Assembly (NCBI GenBank): GCA_026545765.1
Contig: CM048840.1
Location: 26,912,765-26,976,764 of the forward strand
Origin: Plantago major
Lineage: Eukaryota > Streptophyta > Magnoliopsida > Lamiales > Plantaginaceae
Reading direction: 5' to 3'
DNA: 64,000 bases
The notes under the pieces were generated by a model. It searched no databases, had not been told where the DNA came from, and saw nothing but the letters and a program-made list of their open reading frames with translations. Positions 11,118 to 22,600 of this stretch are shown piece after piece. Every line of letters begins with the position of its first letter. Positions within the stretch are counted from its first letter, which is position 1. Both the position numbers and the translations under genes were made by a program.

Positions 11118-11663
11118 CTTAACTTCGTAGTTTTTATGGATAGATTCTCGAAAAGAAAGTCTCATCTTGTTGGTATGAGTATCGTTATTAATCCATTTAA
11201 ACTCTCTGAAACTTATGTGAAACTTTCGGGCATGCATTACATTCACCCCCTCTTATATTGTGTGACTCCCCGCCGCACCTTGTCTGGACGAACCATCCAC
11301 CCCTTGTGGGTTTTGGATTAGTTTTGTTCTGATACCATTTGTAACGACCTGGCCACTAATAGATCGAGCCACCGACACTTTGGACCGGTGCAATTACTCC
11401 TGTACTATTCTCCGAGTGATATGATGGATTTACAGTACCAACACATGTACTTTATCGCGCACTTTGCCATCACTCGTGTATTTACCAGGAGTTTTTTCAT
11501 TAGGTCACCCATCATAAGATTGCTCGAGAGCAACCACGCTCAACTTTGAAGTTCTTATAGATGTATTACGAAAAAGAAAAGTGCACCATGTTGGTATGAA
11601 TAGCATTCTCAATCCATTTAACCTCTATGAAACTTGTTTAAAACTTTGGACCGTTACAATCTA
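11118..11663. repeat. Intergenic repeat with an internal direct duplication of about 110 bp
   Basis: 11118-11231 and 11540-11650 are diverged direct copies sharing GTTGGTATGA, AATCCATTTAA and TGAAACTT. The block between contains GATACCATTTGTAACGACC. It looks like a fragment of a dispersed repeat of unknown class. Confidence 0.55.
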
Positions 11664-12107
11664 AAGAAAATTACACATTTGAAGGGCATTAGGTAGGCTC
11701 ATGGTAAAAGTTTTAGATTAAAGAATTTTGTTAAAGCCAAATTAACAATTGTGTAAATTTACCTATATTTTATTGTTGATAAATTTAATTATCACCTTAG
11801 AACATAAAACAGGGATTAGGACTACGCGCGAGCGATTAAGTAATCGAGAGCAAACAAGCTATCATTTGCACGATTTCGCATACGGCGAGCTACGGATCAG
11901 TCACCTTTGGGACAAATTTTTACTCTAAAACAACAATACATTTGTTACTTACACTCAAGTCACCATTTATTACGAATTGTCTATAATACCCTTGTATCTT
12001 GATCAAAATTTCAACTTAATCACCTTTCTTCTTCCTATTTTCACTTTCTTCCCCTTTCTTCTTCCTATGTTGCTTAATCACCTTTCTTTCCCCTTGGTCA
12101 AAATAAA
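11664..12107. other. Spacer, nothing recognised
   Basis: CT-rich runs (12010-12095) and a short GC-richer patch (11820-11910). No ORF or RNA gene was seen. Confidence 0.4.
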
Positions 12108-12894
12108 TACAATATACAAGATTAATTAAAAAATTTGCCCGGGGCAAACTTTGCCCTTGGCACGCCATGCCCGGGGCAAACATTGCCCGTGGCACGCCGT
12201 GCCCAGGGTAAACTAATCCCAGAGGTATAAATAAAAAATAAAAAAATTAATTAAACTAATATGAAATAAAACTTAAGCAACATGAGAATTTTGGTTCAAA
12301 ACATCTTACTACTCCGCTTTCCAGATCAAAGTGATGAGGCAATTTTTCCCGGACAAAGTTTGCTATGAAGGTCTATAAAAATTTAATTAAATATCACATA
12401 ATATTGTGGTAATGGAATTAAACTTGTCAACTAATTCTCATAAGAAGGAATACAAAATAATCACAATATACAAGATTAATTAAAAAAATTTACCCGGGGC
12501 AAACTTTGCCCGTGGCATGCCATGCCCGGGGCAAACTTTGCCCGTGGCACGCCATGCCCGGGGCAAACTATTCCCAGAGGTATAAATAAAAAATAAAAAA
12601 TTAATTAAACTAATAAGAAATAAAACTTAAGCAACATGATAATTTTGGTTCAAAACATCTCACTACTCCGCTTGCCAGATCAAAGTGATGAGGCAATTTT
12701 TTCCCAGACAAAGTTTGCTATGAAGGTCTATAAAAATTTAATTAAATATCACATAATATTGTGGTAATGGAATTAAACTTGTCAACTAATGCTCATAAGA
12801 AGGAATACAGAATAATCACAATATACAAGATTAATTAAAAAAAATTGCCCCGGGCAAACTTTGCCCGTGGCACGCCATGTCCGGGGCAAACTTT
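12108..12894. repeat. 355-bp tandem repeat with GC-rich palindromic core
   Basis: AATATACAAGATTAATTAA begins at 12111, 12465 and 12820, giving units of 354 and 355 bp and a partial third unit. Each core holds internal copies of GCCCGGGGCAAACTTTGCCC followed by GTGGCACGCCATG, about 33 bp each. The rest of the unit is AT-rich. The third copy is cut by the motif that starts the long inverted repeat. Confidence 0.88.
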
Positions 12895-13004
12895 GCTAAG
12901 GGATACATGCAAAATTACTATACTTACAAAACCCTAACTTCGTATTCTCCATTGTATCCGACCATCGATTTTGATCCAAGGAAAAGAGCCCAAGTTGTAC
13001 ATTT

Positions 13005-15068
13005 CAGTATTGATTATGTACCCAATACTGCGAGGTTTTGCCCTCTTCTCATTTGGGAAACAAGATAAACTGCTCCAGTGCGCGGTGCGCCTCCTTGCTT
13101 ACCAGTTCATCTAGTTTATTTGTTGTGGAGCGTGAGCCGTGACTTCATTACTTTATGTGTTGTTTGGTAGCCAACCCCACTAGATTGGAATGTTGACTGG
13201 GATTATATAATCGGTGATGACCGAGATTCCTTGGTTTATGTGCAGTGGGGTTTTGTGGGTTTAGATTTGAATTTTGACTGGGTTTTGAGAATTTTTGGTG
13301 TTTGATAGGAAAAAAGTAAGAAATTGAAATGTACCTTTCAGTGTTTTGTCCTTTATGATGTCTTGTCTATTTTATTGGCAATTAAATAGTGAGTGGCAAG
13401 TTTGGTTAATAAATTGAACTTTTTTTAATTACTTTTAGGGGCAAAATGGACAATTCGCGTGGGCCAAATATCATCATACGAATTTCAATTCACAATACCA
13501 CCCCATCCCTAGTATTTTATATTGGTATGGTGTGGTGATGTCACATCATGCCACATAATAAATCCAAGAAATTTCGGGCAGCACCACCACTTCCATTTTT
13601 CCGATTTTCCCCTACCAAACAACTAAATAGATGATATTTTATCTTGAAAACCGTGTTTCACCATACCACACCCACCACTACCAAACAACACATTAGTCTG
13701 ACTCATGTGAGGTGTTATAATTCTGTTGGTTATGAATTTCTTTTATCTACAATCTGAATCTCACACTTTTGCATGGCTAAAAAATGTGGTCCTAGAACTT
13801 TCAAATTCTTTGCAATCTGATTATGTCAAATTACTTTCTTCAGTCCTTCATTTATTCAAAAATTTCCAATATCTCCACTCAAGAGGAACGCAATATATTC
13901 TTGAATCGATTATTTGATTTTTTTTTTTTTTTTTGAGCACCCTAGGGCCTAGAAGAAGGGAGTAATAAAAATGTTGATAATTTTTTTACTTGGATGAAAT
14001 TTACTTTTGTTTTTACCACGGTATAATATTCTAATACCATATAAGATGTGTGTACATGTAATAAGTATTTACACAATTGTTTTTCCATGTGTGATCTTTT
14101 CTCATTATCCATTATCAACAATCTTTGGTTGCCTCTTCTTTTATTATTAAATAAGCAATCAAAATTCATATAAATATAAAAAATTCCACACCGAGTCAAA
14201 TCTTAATCAGCTCGATAAGAAAAATGATTGAGACTTTAACACTTCATCGAGTAAGTCGAACTCGACCCATATCCAGTGCTTCTTTCGTGAAGTCAATGAA
14301 GTAGGTAAAAGAAAGGTGGTTAGAATGTAGGGTCGGCCGCGAGATTTATGAGTAAGTGTGACAATTCAAATGAGGCCCAAGTAATAATAAAAAGAAAAAC
14401 ATGGGAAGAGAAGTTAAAATAATTTTACTGAGCCACTAGGAGAAATAAAAACCAATTTTAAATTATTGCATGGAAAACATACATACTATATATAATCTCA
14501 TTTTAAATTTGAACCCCCCTAAAATCACAGTCTTGACAAATGCCGCTTGACATGCTCCGAAACCTGTGAGGATGGCATGGTTTATTTTGATGTTCAAGTT
14601 AGTGAACTGTTTTGGATTTTCATTGTAGAGTTGGTGTAGTGAGGTTGCAATATAATTCTATTTACTCTTGAGCATTATTTATGCACTTGTAAACGTTGAT
14701 TTCAAACTTTTAATATATTTTTGTCGATTAAAAACAAACTCGTATCAAGTCATAACAAACACGTGTACCAACTGCAATATACTATAGTACATTTAGAGCA
14801 CTAGTTGTAGAATGCTCATTTAGTTGTTTTATCCTAAATTTAGGATAAAATGTTGATAAAACAATAAAATTGTTCCATTTTTAGGTTACCTAAAAGTACT
14901 ATGACCCACTTGCAATGGTGTAAATCCCACCCTTCATTTGAGCACTCCCTAAATTTTTTTGAAGGAGTAATTGATGGGTCCAAAAACTTTTTAGGTAGTT
15001 TTTATTGAAAATAGATCTCCTACAATCATATAGAAAAGTAAAGGCTCCTTAAAAATAACATAGGAGCT
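13005..15068. mobile_element. 2.06-kb insertion splitting the left arm of the inverted repeat
   Basis: The uninterrupted right arm shows which bases should be contiguous. In the left arm they are separated at 13004/15069, and CATTT is present on both sides (13000-13004 and 15069-15073), consistent with a 5-bp target duplication. The insert starts CAGTATTGATTATGTACCC and contains a Tourist-like MITE but no transposase. Its class is unknown. Confidence 0.55.
13156..13692. mobile_element. Tourist-like MITE, TSD TTA
   Basis: Terminal inverted repeats TGTGTTGTTTGGTAG and CTACCAAACAACACA are perfect over 15 bp, and TTA flanks both ends (13153-13155, 13693-13695), as in PIF/Harbinger-mobilised MITEs. 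Length is 537 bp with no coding capacity. CCCTACCAAACAACT at 13611 is an internal echo of the terminus. Confidence 0.8.
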
Positions 15069-15604
15069 CATTTGAGATATATTTTAAAGCAAATATATAT
15101 GATTCCTACAATTAGTACTCTTAACACGGTAATAAAGATGTGTTGAACCCGAAACTTCTTAAATTGAACCTACGTAGTGTATCTTCTAGCGTGTGTGAAG
15201 TGGTCAAACTGAGTCAAAAGAAATGAGCGTTGATGCTCGTTTTGATAATGTTTTTTCTATATATAGCATTCAAAATCTTAATTTTACGTGTGTATTTCAT
15301 GGAAAAGGCCACTTGTTAGTTGTTTCATTCAGATGAAACAACTACCTCCGTTAATTACATTTATCATCTTGAATGCCATCCAAAAAATAAATGGTAGAGT
15401 GATTCCAAGTTTCATCATCAAATTACTATAATTGTAAAACCACCCCCACTGGTCACTAGCTAGTTAACGAGGTCCGACCGAACTCCTATCCGGATTATAT
15501 GTTGATTGTCTGTGCTGATTAGTATGTGTTCTTTCCCAAGAATGTCACTATTTAATTTCAACAATAAAAGAAGCGATGTCAATACAATTCTGTCTATATC
15601 TTCG

Positions 15605-15781
15605 ACTTCAAAGAAATCTTTCCATTTTGACTTTGAAGCGATTTGTCTTCATTTTGTAATTACTCTAAACTATAATAGTAAATAATTTAATAAAATCATA
15701 TAATGAAAATTTAATTCTGATTAAAAGTCGAAATGGCAGTGAGAATAGTAAAATGGAAAGATTTCTTTGAAATGCAGGGAG
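15605..15781. mobile_element. Stowaway-like MITE remnant in the left arm
   Basis: It ends in GAAATGCAGGGAG followed by TA, and its body matches the intact Stowaway at 51002-51210 (ATATAATGAAAATTTAATTC). The other end is degraded. Confidence 0.6.
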
Positions 15782-16274
15782 TATTACGCATAATTCGAAC
15801 ACCCAAATTAAATATGTTCCAAAATTAGCTTGATAAGCTGTTAAAATTCTTATAAATGATCTTACGAAATAAACATCATGCAATACGAGTAACATTTTTA
15901 AATCTATCAATTTAAGCTTTTTCAAACCCCACTGCTCTAACAAGTCACAATCAAAGAAAAAAGAAACAGATTCGTGTAATTCTTTAAATGTATGGCTAAT
16001 GCACCTGCTTTTTGGTTAACCAATTATCTAGCAAAGATTAATTAATTTTCTGTTTTAAATAATTCTTCAACTAACCAATTAAAATACTAGTGTTAATTAC
16101 TTGTGGGAATACGTAGACCAATCAAATTATGTACCAGACGGAGAAGCTAATGTTATTTTTTCTCTTGCGACTGTGTATTATAGATTGAGTCAAACCTGAA
16201 ACCTCCAAGAGTCTACAATATCTCGGGTTTATGATACAATTAGGGGTGCTACCAATAATAACATTCCTAGGATC

Positions 16275-16560
16275 AAATTTCCAAGGTATTAAATTTTGTA
16301 AGTATTATTTTGACACACTAAGATTACTCGTTAACATGGTTGGTTGTTGGGTATATGCGAAATGGATTTTTTACCCATAAGTCACTAATGGGCATCTTTT
16401 TTACTTTTAGACACCAATAGAAAATTTCCAAGGTATTAAATTTTGTAAGTATTATTTTGACACACTAAGATTACTCGTTAACATGGTTGGTTGTTGGGTA
16501 TATGCGAAATGGATTTTTTACTCATAAGTCACTAATGGGCTTCTTTTTTTTTTTACTTTG
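16275..16560. repeat. 147-bp tandem duplication in the palindrome spacer
   Basis: AAATTTCCAAGGTATTAAAT occurs at 16275 and 16422. The two copies are almost identical through GGTTGGTTGTTGGGTATATG. Confidence 0.85.
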
Positions 16561-17182
16561 AAATAGATATTTAACTGAAATCAACTTTACCTGAAGACAC
16601 CAAAAGTGACTGCTTTGTAACTTAAATCGTGTGTATTCATTTTAGGTCACCCTTCTCATTAGTTTAATTAAACAATATTGCGGTGTCCTGAATCCACAAT
16701 CATATCACGATTATTTTGTATTCCTTCTTATGAGTTTTAATTAAATTTTATGCTAAGGGATAAATGCAAAATTACTATACTTACAAAACCCTAACTTCTT
16801 ATGAGCTTTAATTAAATTTTATACTAAGGGGTACATAATTTGATTGGTCTACGTATTCCCACAAGTAATTAACATAGTATTTTAATTGGTTAGTTGAAGA
16901 ATTATTTAAAACAGAAAATTAATTAATCTTTGCTAGATAATTGGTTAACCAAAAAGCAGGTGCATTAGCCATACATTTAAAGAATTACACGAATCTGTTT
17001 CTTTTTTCTTTGATTGTGACTTGTTAGAGCAGTGGGGTTTGAAAAAGCTTAAATTGATAGATTTAAAAATGTTACTCGTATTGCATGATGTTTATTTCGT
17101 AAGATCATTTATAAGAATTTTAACAGCTTATCAAGCTAATTTTGGAACATATTTAATTTGGGTGTTCGACTTATGCGTAATA

Positions 17183-17360
17183 CTCCCTCCATTTCAAAGA
17201 AATCTTTCCATTTTATTATTCTGCGGTCCACTGTCTTCGACTTTAATCGTAAATTAAATTTTCATTATATGATTTTATTAAATTATTTACTATTATAGTT
17301 TAAGAGTAATTAACAAACGAAGAAAGTTAATGATTTCAATAAATGGAAGATTTTTTAACA
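17183..17360. mobile_element. Stowaway-like MITE remnant in the right arm
   Basis: TA followed by CTCCCTCCATTTCAAAG marks an intact end at 17183. The body matches the left-arm copy in inverse orientation, so this insertion came before the arms were duplicated. The far end is diverged. Confidence 0.6.
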
Positions 17361-18121
17361 AGCAAGAAGTATTAGACAGGAATCGTATTGACACGCTGCC
17401 CCTTTTATTGGAAGCGGAAATTAAATAGGACAGTTGCACGGGAAAGAACACATACTAATCAGCACAGACAATCAACATATAATCCGGATAGGAGTTCGGT
17501 CGGACCTCGTTAACTAGCTAGTGACCAGTGGGGGTGGTTTTACAATTATAGTACTTTGATGATGAAACTTGGAATCACTCTACCATTTATTTTTTGGATG
17601 GCATTCAAGATGATAAATGTAATTAACGGAGGTAGTTGTTTCATCTGAATGAAACAACTAACAAGTGGCCTTTTCCATGAAATACACACGTAAAATTAAG
17701 ATTTTGAATGCTATATATAGAAAAAACATTATCAAAACGAGCATCAACGCTCATTTCTTTTGACTCAGTTTGACCACTTCACACACGCTAGAAGATACAC
17801 TACGTAGGTTCAATTTAAGAAGTTTCGGGTTCAACACATCTTTATTACCGTGTTAAGAGTACTAATTGTAGGAATCATATATATTTGCTTTAAAATATAT
17901 CTCAAATGTACAACTTGGGCTCTTTTCCTTGGATCAAAATCGATGGTCGGATACAATGGAGAATACGAAGTTAGGGTTTTGTAAGTATAGTAATTTTGCA
18001 TGTATCCCTTAGCATAAGAGTTGTGGGATTACACGCTCAGAGGAGTCGAACAGACAACGTTTTGAAGACAGACGAGTGTACACAATGCTACACGGATTCT
18101 ACAATTGACGGATTAGCATAT

Positions 18122-18265
18122 TGTTATGATTAAGTAGTACCCTATGCTACAATACTAGTAGTACATAACGGTTGCATTTATAATTAGTTAGAATATCACT
18201 TTTCCATTCATTTCATTATCAATACAAATTTACATGGCTGATTTTAGCAGTTTACATGGTATCAG
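18122..18265 (+). repeat. Copia 5-prime LTR end plus primer binding site
   Basis: The segment runs from TGTTATGATTAAG to GCAGTTTACA, directly followed by TGGTATCAG (18257), complementary to initiator tRNA-Met. TAGTACATAACGGTTGCATT and AATACAAATTTACATGGCTG recur in diverged form at 35293-35335. The left border is a guess. Confidence 0.55.
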
Positions 18266-18353
18266 TAATCCATGGATTATTGTTTATTTCCGCATTTACA
18301 TCAATCAAATTTGATTGTTTGTTTTTTTCAAGTTTTTCTGTGATTGATCATCA

Positions 18354-18419
18354 ATGACAACTTATATAAATGATGATGGTGTTCTTCCCAATGGTGATGG
18401 TTCTCGTTCTAGAAGTACT
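18354..18419 (+). pseudogene. Copia gag N-terminus, truncated
   Basis: The ATG at 18354 opens a frame (MTTYINDDGVLPNGDGSRSR) downstream of the primer site, as expected for gag. It is cut after about 22 codons by the tandem LTR array. The gag middle is missing: on the far side the frame resumes only at GLNDSYLS. Confidence 0.6.
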
Positions 18420-19600
18420 CTGGAAGATGTTGACTATGGTGTTGAGTCAACATCTTCAATAGAAAAGATGGCAGTGAACAGTAACGAACAGAACAGAGCA
18501 GTTTACAGCGGATAAAAATATTGAACACCATAGATAAATTCTAGCCAGTATATATAAAATATACTGACCGTGCCTTAGGCTAAATTTCCATTATCAAGAA
18601 AAGTAGAATTACAAAAACTAGGTTTAATCAATCACAAAACGAATGATTAAACTGCAAAGACTAGACCTAGAACAGATAATCAAAAACCTATTCTAGTTCG
18701 AAGACACTAAAGTAAATCTCAATCCTTAGAGACTACTCACAAGTGAATTCGACAACAATGCCTAGTAAACACAAGAAAAACTATCTCTCAATATGTTGTG
18801 AATTGATACTCTAGAGACGATTCGTTTTCTTGTGAGCATTCTTCTTGTATATATATGAGTGCAGCCTGGTCAAGAGAACAGAACGCCAAATTCAATAATA
18901 AGGAGAACGCATATGTCATCTTCCTTCTCTGCGTTCTGTCACCGAATAAGAAGAACGCTGCTTCTTGCGTTTTAATTGCCAGAAGGAAATATTCCTTATT
19001 TGGATATCTCAAGATATTTTCTTTCCTTCTTGCTTCCAATGTGCCCATAACTTGCCAAACTCTTTCCTAGATTGCATTCCTTGTGTCCAAAGCAAATCAA
19101 ACTCCTTCCTTTATTATTTTTCCAGCGCCCAGATCTTCCAAACTACGTTTGGATTCTTTCCAGCTCTTCCAGATTGCGTTGGGTTTCTTCCTGGAGGCCC
19201 AAGCTAACCAATCTTGATCCATTAAGCAATGTTGAAGCCCAACTTGTTATTTCCTACAAAATATCCATAGAAAAATAACTACAATTGTCGAACCGGTTAA
19301 TAAACGAAGAAAGACCGAATTAATAAACTAAGTGCAATAAATTGCACTTTCAATCTCCCCTTTAATTCTTGCCTTTCTTCACAAAACCAAAACAAGTAGT
19401 TAGTAGGAAAAACAAGACAATATCAAGCAACTCATATAAGGGCTAGATTACATTCTAGAGTAAAGTCCAAAAAGCCAAGTCTTTTAATCTACAGAATAAT
19501 CACTAGAAACAACTAAAAACGTTGAACTAGTTAAATGTGAATAAAGGCTAAATTAACATTAAACAAGTTCGAATATCAAGTGCAATAAATTGCACTTTCA
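18420..19600 (-). repeat. LTR copy 1 (3-prime LTR of the array), truncated
   Basis: It lacks about 45 bp at its left edge compared with the other copies, since TGTTAGAACTTTTGGACC is absent. It contains GTGTTGAGTCAAC. Confidence 0.8.
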
Positions 19601-22600
19601 ATCTCCCCCTTAATTTCGCCTTTCTTCACAAAATCTGTTAAGTGATTAATACAGAACAAGACATATGAAATCTCCCCTTAATGAATAACTCCCCCTTGAT
19701 GAAAGGATACAGAAAAGCGCTTACGAACGGAGACATAAATCCAGAACATACTCTCCCCCTTTTTGTGAGGAAAGGAGAGAAATCACTCTTCGATAAAACT
19801 CTTTGTAATCGGTAGCAGAAGAGAGTCAGAGAGTATCCAATACTTCTATCTGTGCCAAAACCATCCTGTCGGACTCTGTAAAGGTAATTGCAGGGAAAGA
19901 GGCAATGTTGAGGATCGATGCTGACTCAACATTGTTAACAACATTCCCGGCAGTAGCAGCAGAATCCGTTGCAGAAACAACAAGACAAAACCAAGGCAGT
20001 CAAAGAAGAGATATCGAAAAAGGATAATATCTTTCTGGGTTTTGTCTGAGAGAGAGAGAGAGAGAGGATATGGCCAAAGTGTGCTCAGGTGAAAAGGCTG
20101 CTTTTTGGGCTTGATACACTCCATCGATTAATACCTGTTTGGATCCTTCCTGCAGATATATATATCAAAGCACAGAAAACTGTACACAACTGTTAAAGAG
20201 GGATTGGAGCATACATGAGAAACAAGTATCTGAAGTTACCAAAGAATACATCAAACAAGAATATCAATAATAGTAATTGAAATTCATCTTTGGAAAACAC
20301 ATGGTATCCTTGTTTAGTTTGAAACAACCAAACAAACAAGAACCCAAACCCCGATACAAACTCTGCTTATACTCCCCCTCAAGCCCAAAAGCAAACAAGA
20401 GCACACAGGGATAGGAAACAAGACAATATAAGTCTATGTCAGAATCGATGGTAAAGTGCAATCGATCGATTATTTGGCGGCAATGTTGAGTCAACACAGA
20501 ACACAACATTGCTGCAAATCTGCACCATTAATCTCCCTCATTTTGCCTTTGTTCACACAACCTACAAATCAAGGATCAGTGGCACAAACTGATTATTAAC
20601 TCCCCCTTAATGAGAGAAAACAATCATACTCATTTGAACTCATCATAGGCATCATAGAACAGGATCCTTTATAATCATACTTCTTTTGTTGACAATTCCT
20701 GCACTTAGTAGTTAGTGAATAAAGACAAAATAACTCACATAGAATTGTAAGATAAGTGCAATAAACAAAGTTATGCGCAATGTTGACACAACACCGCGAA
20801 CAATCGCACTTTTCAATCTCCCCCTTTTTGTCTTTCTTCACAAAAACACACCTGAACAAACTCGTTAGAAACAAGTAAATATAACAGGCATGAAACTACA
20901 AAACTCCCCATCAACCTTAGACGAGAGCAATATAACAAAAGAGAGTATGACAACTTTTTTTGTTCAGATTCTCATCTCTTCTCCCCCTTTTCTGAGAAGA
21001 AAGATATCTCTCACAATAATCAATCAAGTTCACAGAAGGTGATAAGAAGATATGCAACAAGTGTGAGTGATGAGGAGATGGTATATGATGAACAAACTTC
21101 ACTCCAAAAAAGAATTTAGAAAATCTTGGGACACAACCAAAAATCAATGACGAACAATCATAAAAAGATTTTTGGAAAGCGAAGATTTTCTTAACTCAAA
21201 ACACTCAACAACTCTCCTACTTTTTGTGATAAAAGAAGAGCAGCCAAACATCTTCTCACATTCTGAAGAGATGCTACTGATTTTTTTCAGAGCAATACTA
21301 AGCTGTGGACTTCACTAATAGGACCTGCACTCAGAGCTGCGCAATGTTGGAGGTTGATGTTGACGCAACATTGAATTCAACATTGACAAATCCAGTGACT
21401 CCCCCTCACACAGTGCAAGATTATACTCCAGAAACAAAGCATTAGACATAAAGATTCAGAGAGCAATGAGAAAGTACGAGAGAAAGTGATATTAGGATGG
21501 CAAGGGAATAACACACTTCAATCCAAGGGCTACAAAGAAACCTTTAAGACACAACCAAAAATCAATGAAGCACATTCATAAAAGATTTTTGAGAACAAAG
21601 ATTTTCTTAACTAGATTGGAGACACTCAGTTAAAAACTATCACTTGTGGAGAAGTTTTAGCAAATTTCAGAGATAATATAAATCAAGCTTTAACAAAGTA
21701 AAAATTAACCCAGAAAAATAAATACTTCCCTAAGCAATCCCTCCCCCTAAATCACAACTCTTTCTCTCGAAACTTGGAAAATAAAAAGAAAGACTCTCAT
21801 ATAATTAAACAAAGGAACTTCGAACTGGAATCAACTTCTAGTGGAATGTTGTCTTATATCAAGCCCTTTATTGTAAACTCGCAGTAACAAGAAAAGGTTG
21901 CAAACAAAACATGCATGATCCACACCACAAGAAAAGCTGATAAATAGCTCATAAGACCCAGCCAGAGCACTTAGCCATCACTCAAGGATCAAAAGTCAAG
22001 CAGACACACAAGGTAGATATGGTGTTATCAAGTCAAGAAGGGGACTGAAATTTACAACTCAGCAGAGACTTTTAATTAACTCTCCAAAAAACTTTTATTA
22101 GCATAGAAAATTTATTTATTTGTGTGAAAAGGTCTCTTGAATGAAGGCAAATGAACCCCAATCACCCCAGTAGCAACACAATTTCTTTTAGGCAACACAG
22201 GTGAGCACATAGGACTGAATGCAGGCAGCCTGAACCGCATACTCCCCAGTATCCCAATACGTACTCATTTGCTGTGTCACTTTTATAGAAACAGCCTCAA
22301 GCAAGTAATCACAACGGATGAAGGCAGCCGGAACCCCTAGCACCCCAGTGTAAAAACATGTTATACCTAGCTATTCCATTTGTAATAAAAAAAATTATTT
22401 AATCAAGGAGAGGTTTTATTATCTCTTTAAAGCTTTCAACACAGACTTCCCAAGGTGACTAGAACCCACAAAAACACATGTGGTACAGACAAACCAATCA
22501 AACCTTTCATAAGGTGAGTGAATAGCTGAGAAAAAGGCCACAATCAAGCTCAAAAGATGGTATTTAAGATCAAACAATAGGAACACCAACACAAACCAAG

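Larger units (their letters stand above)
12895..18013. repeat. Long inverted repeat (foldback-like), arms about 1.1-1.2 kb
   Basis: Left arm: 12895-13004 plus 15069-16134. Right arm: 16831-18013, reverse complement. Outer ends share GCTAAGGGATACATGCAAAA; inner ends meet at GTACATAATTTGATTGG. The apparent ORFs at 15665-15943 (minus) and 17021-17257 (plus) are the same sequence in the two arms and are not genes. The spacer 16135-16830 holds a tandem duplication and a third copy of the end motif (16752). Arms this long recall Mutator-like or foldback elements, but no transposase was seen. Confidence 0.85.

Noticed and set aside
15665..15943. 92-residue minus-strand ORF repeated as a 78-residue plus-strand ORF at 17021-17257
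   Set aside because: Both come from the two arms of the long inverted repeat; no protein motif, AT-rich chance frame.
18788..19278. Several overlapping ORFs repeated at 24071-24540 and 29352-29839
   Set aside because: They lie in the LTR copies of the tandem array on both strands and have no known domain; conservation is due to recent duplication.
19846..20124. 92-residue ORF with LLLPGMLLTMLS-like hydrophobic runs, and other short ORFs of the internal regions
   Set aside because: They cross AG microsatellites and purine tracts, differ between copies by frameshift, and have no family match I know.
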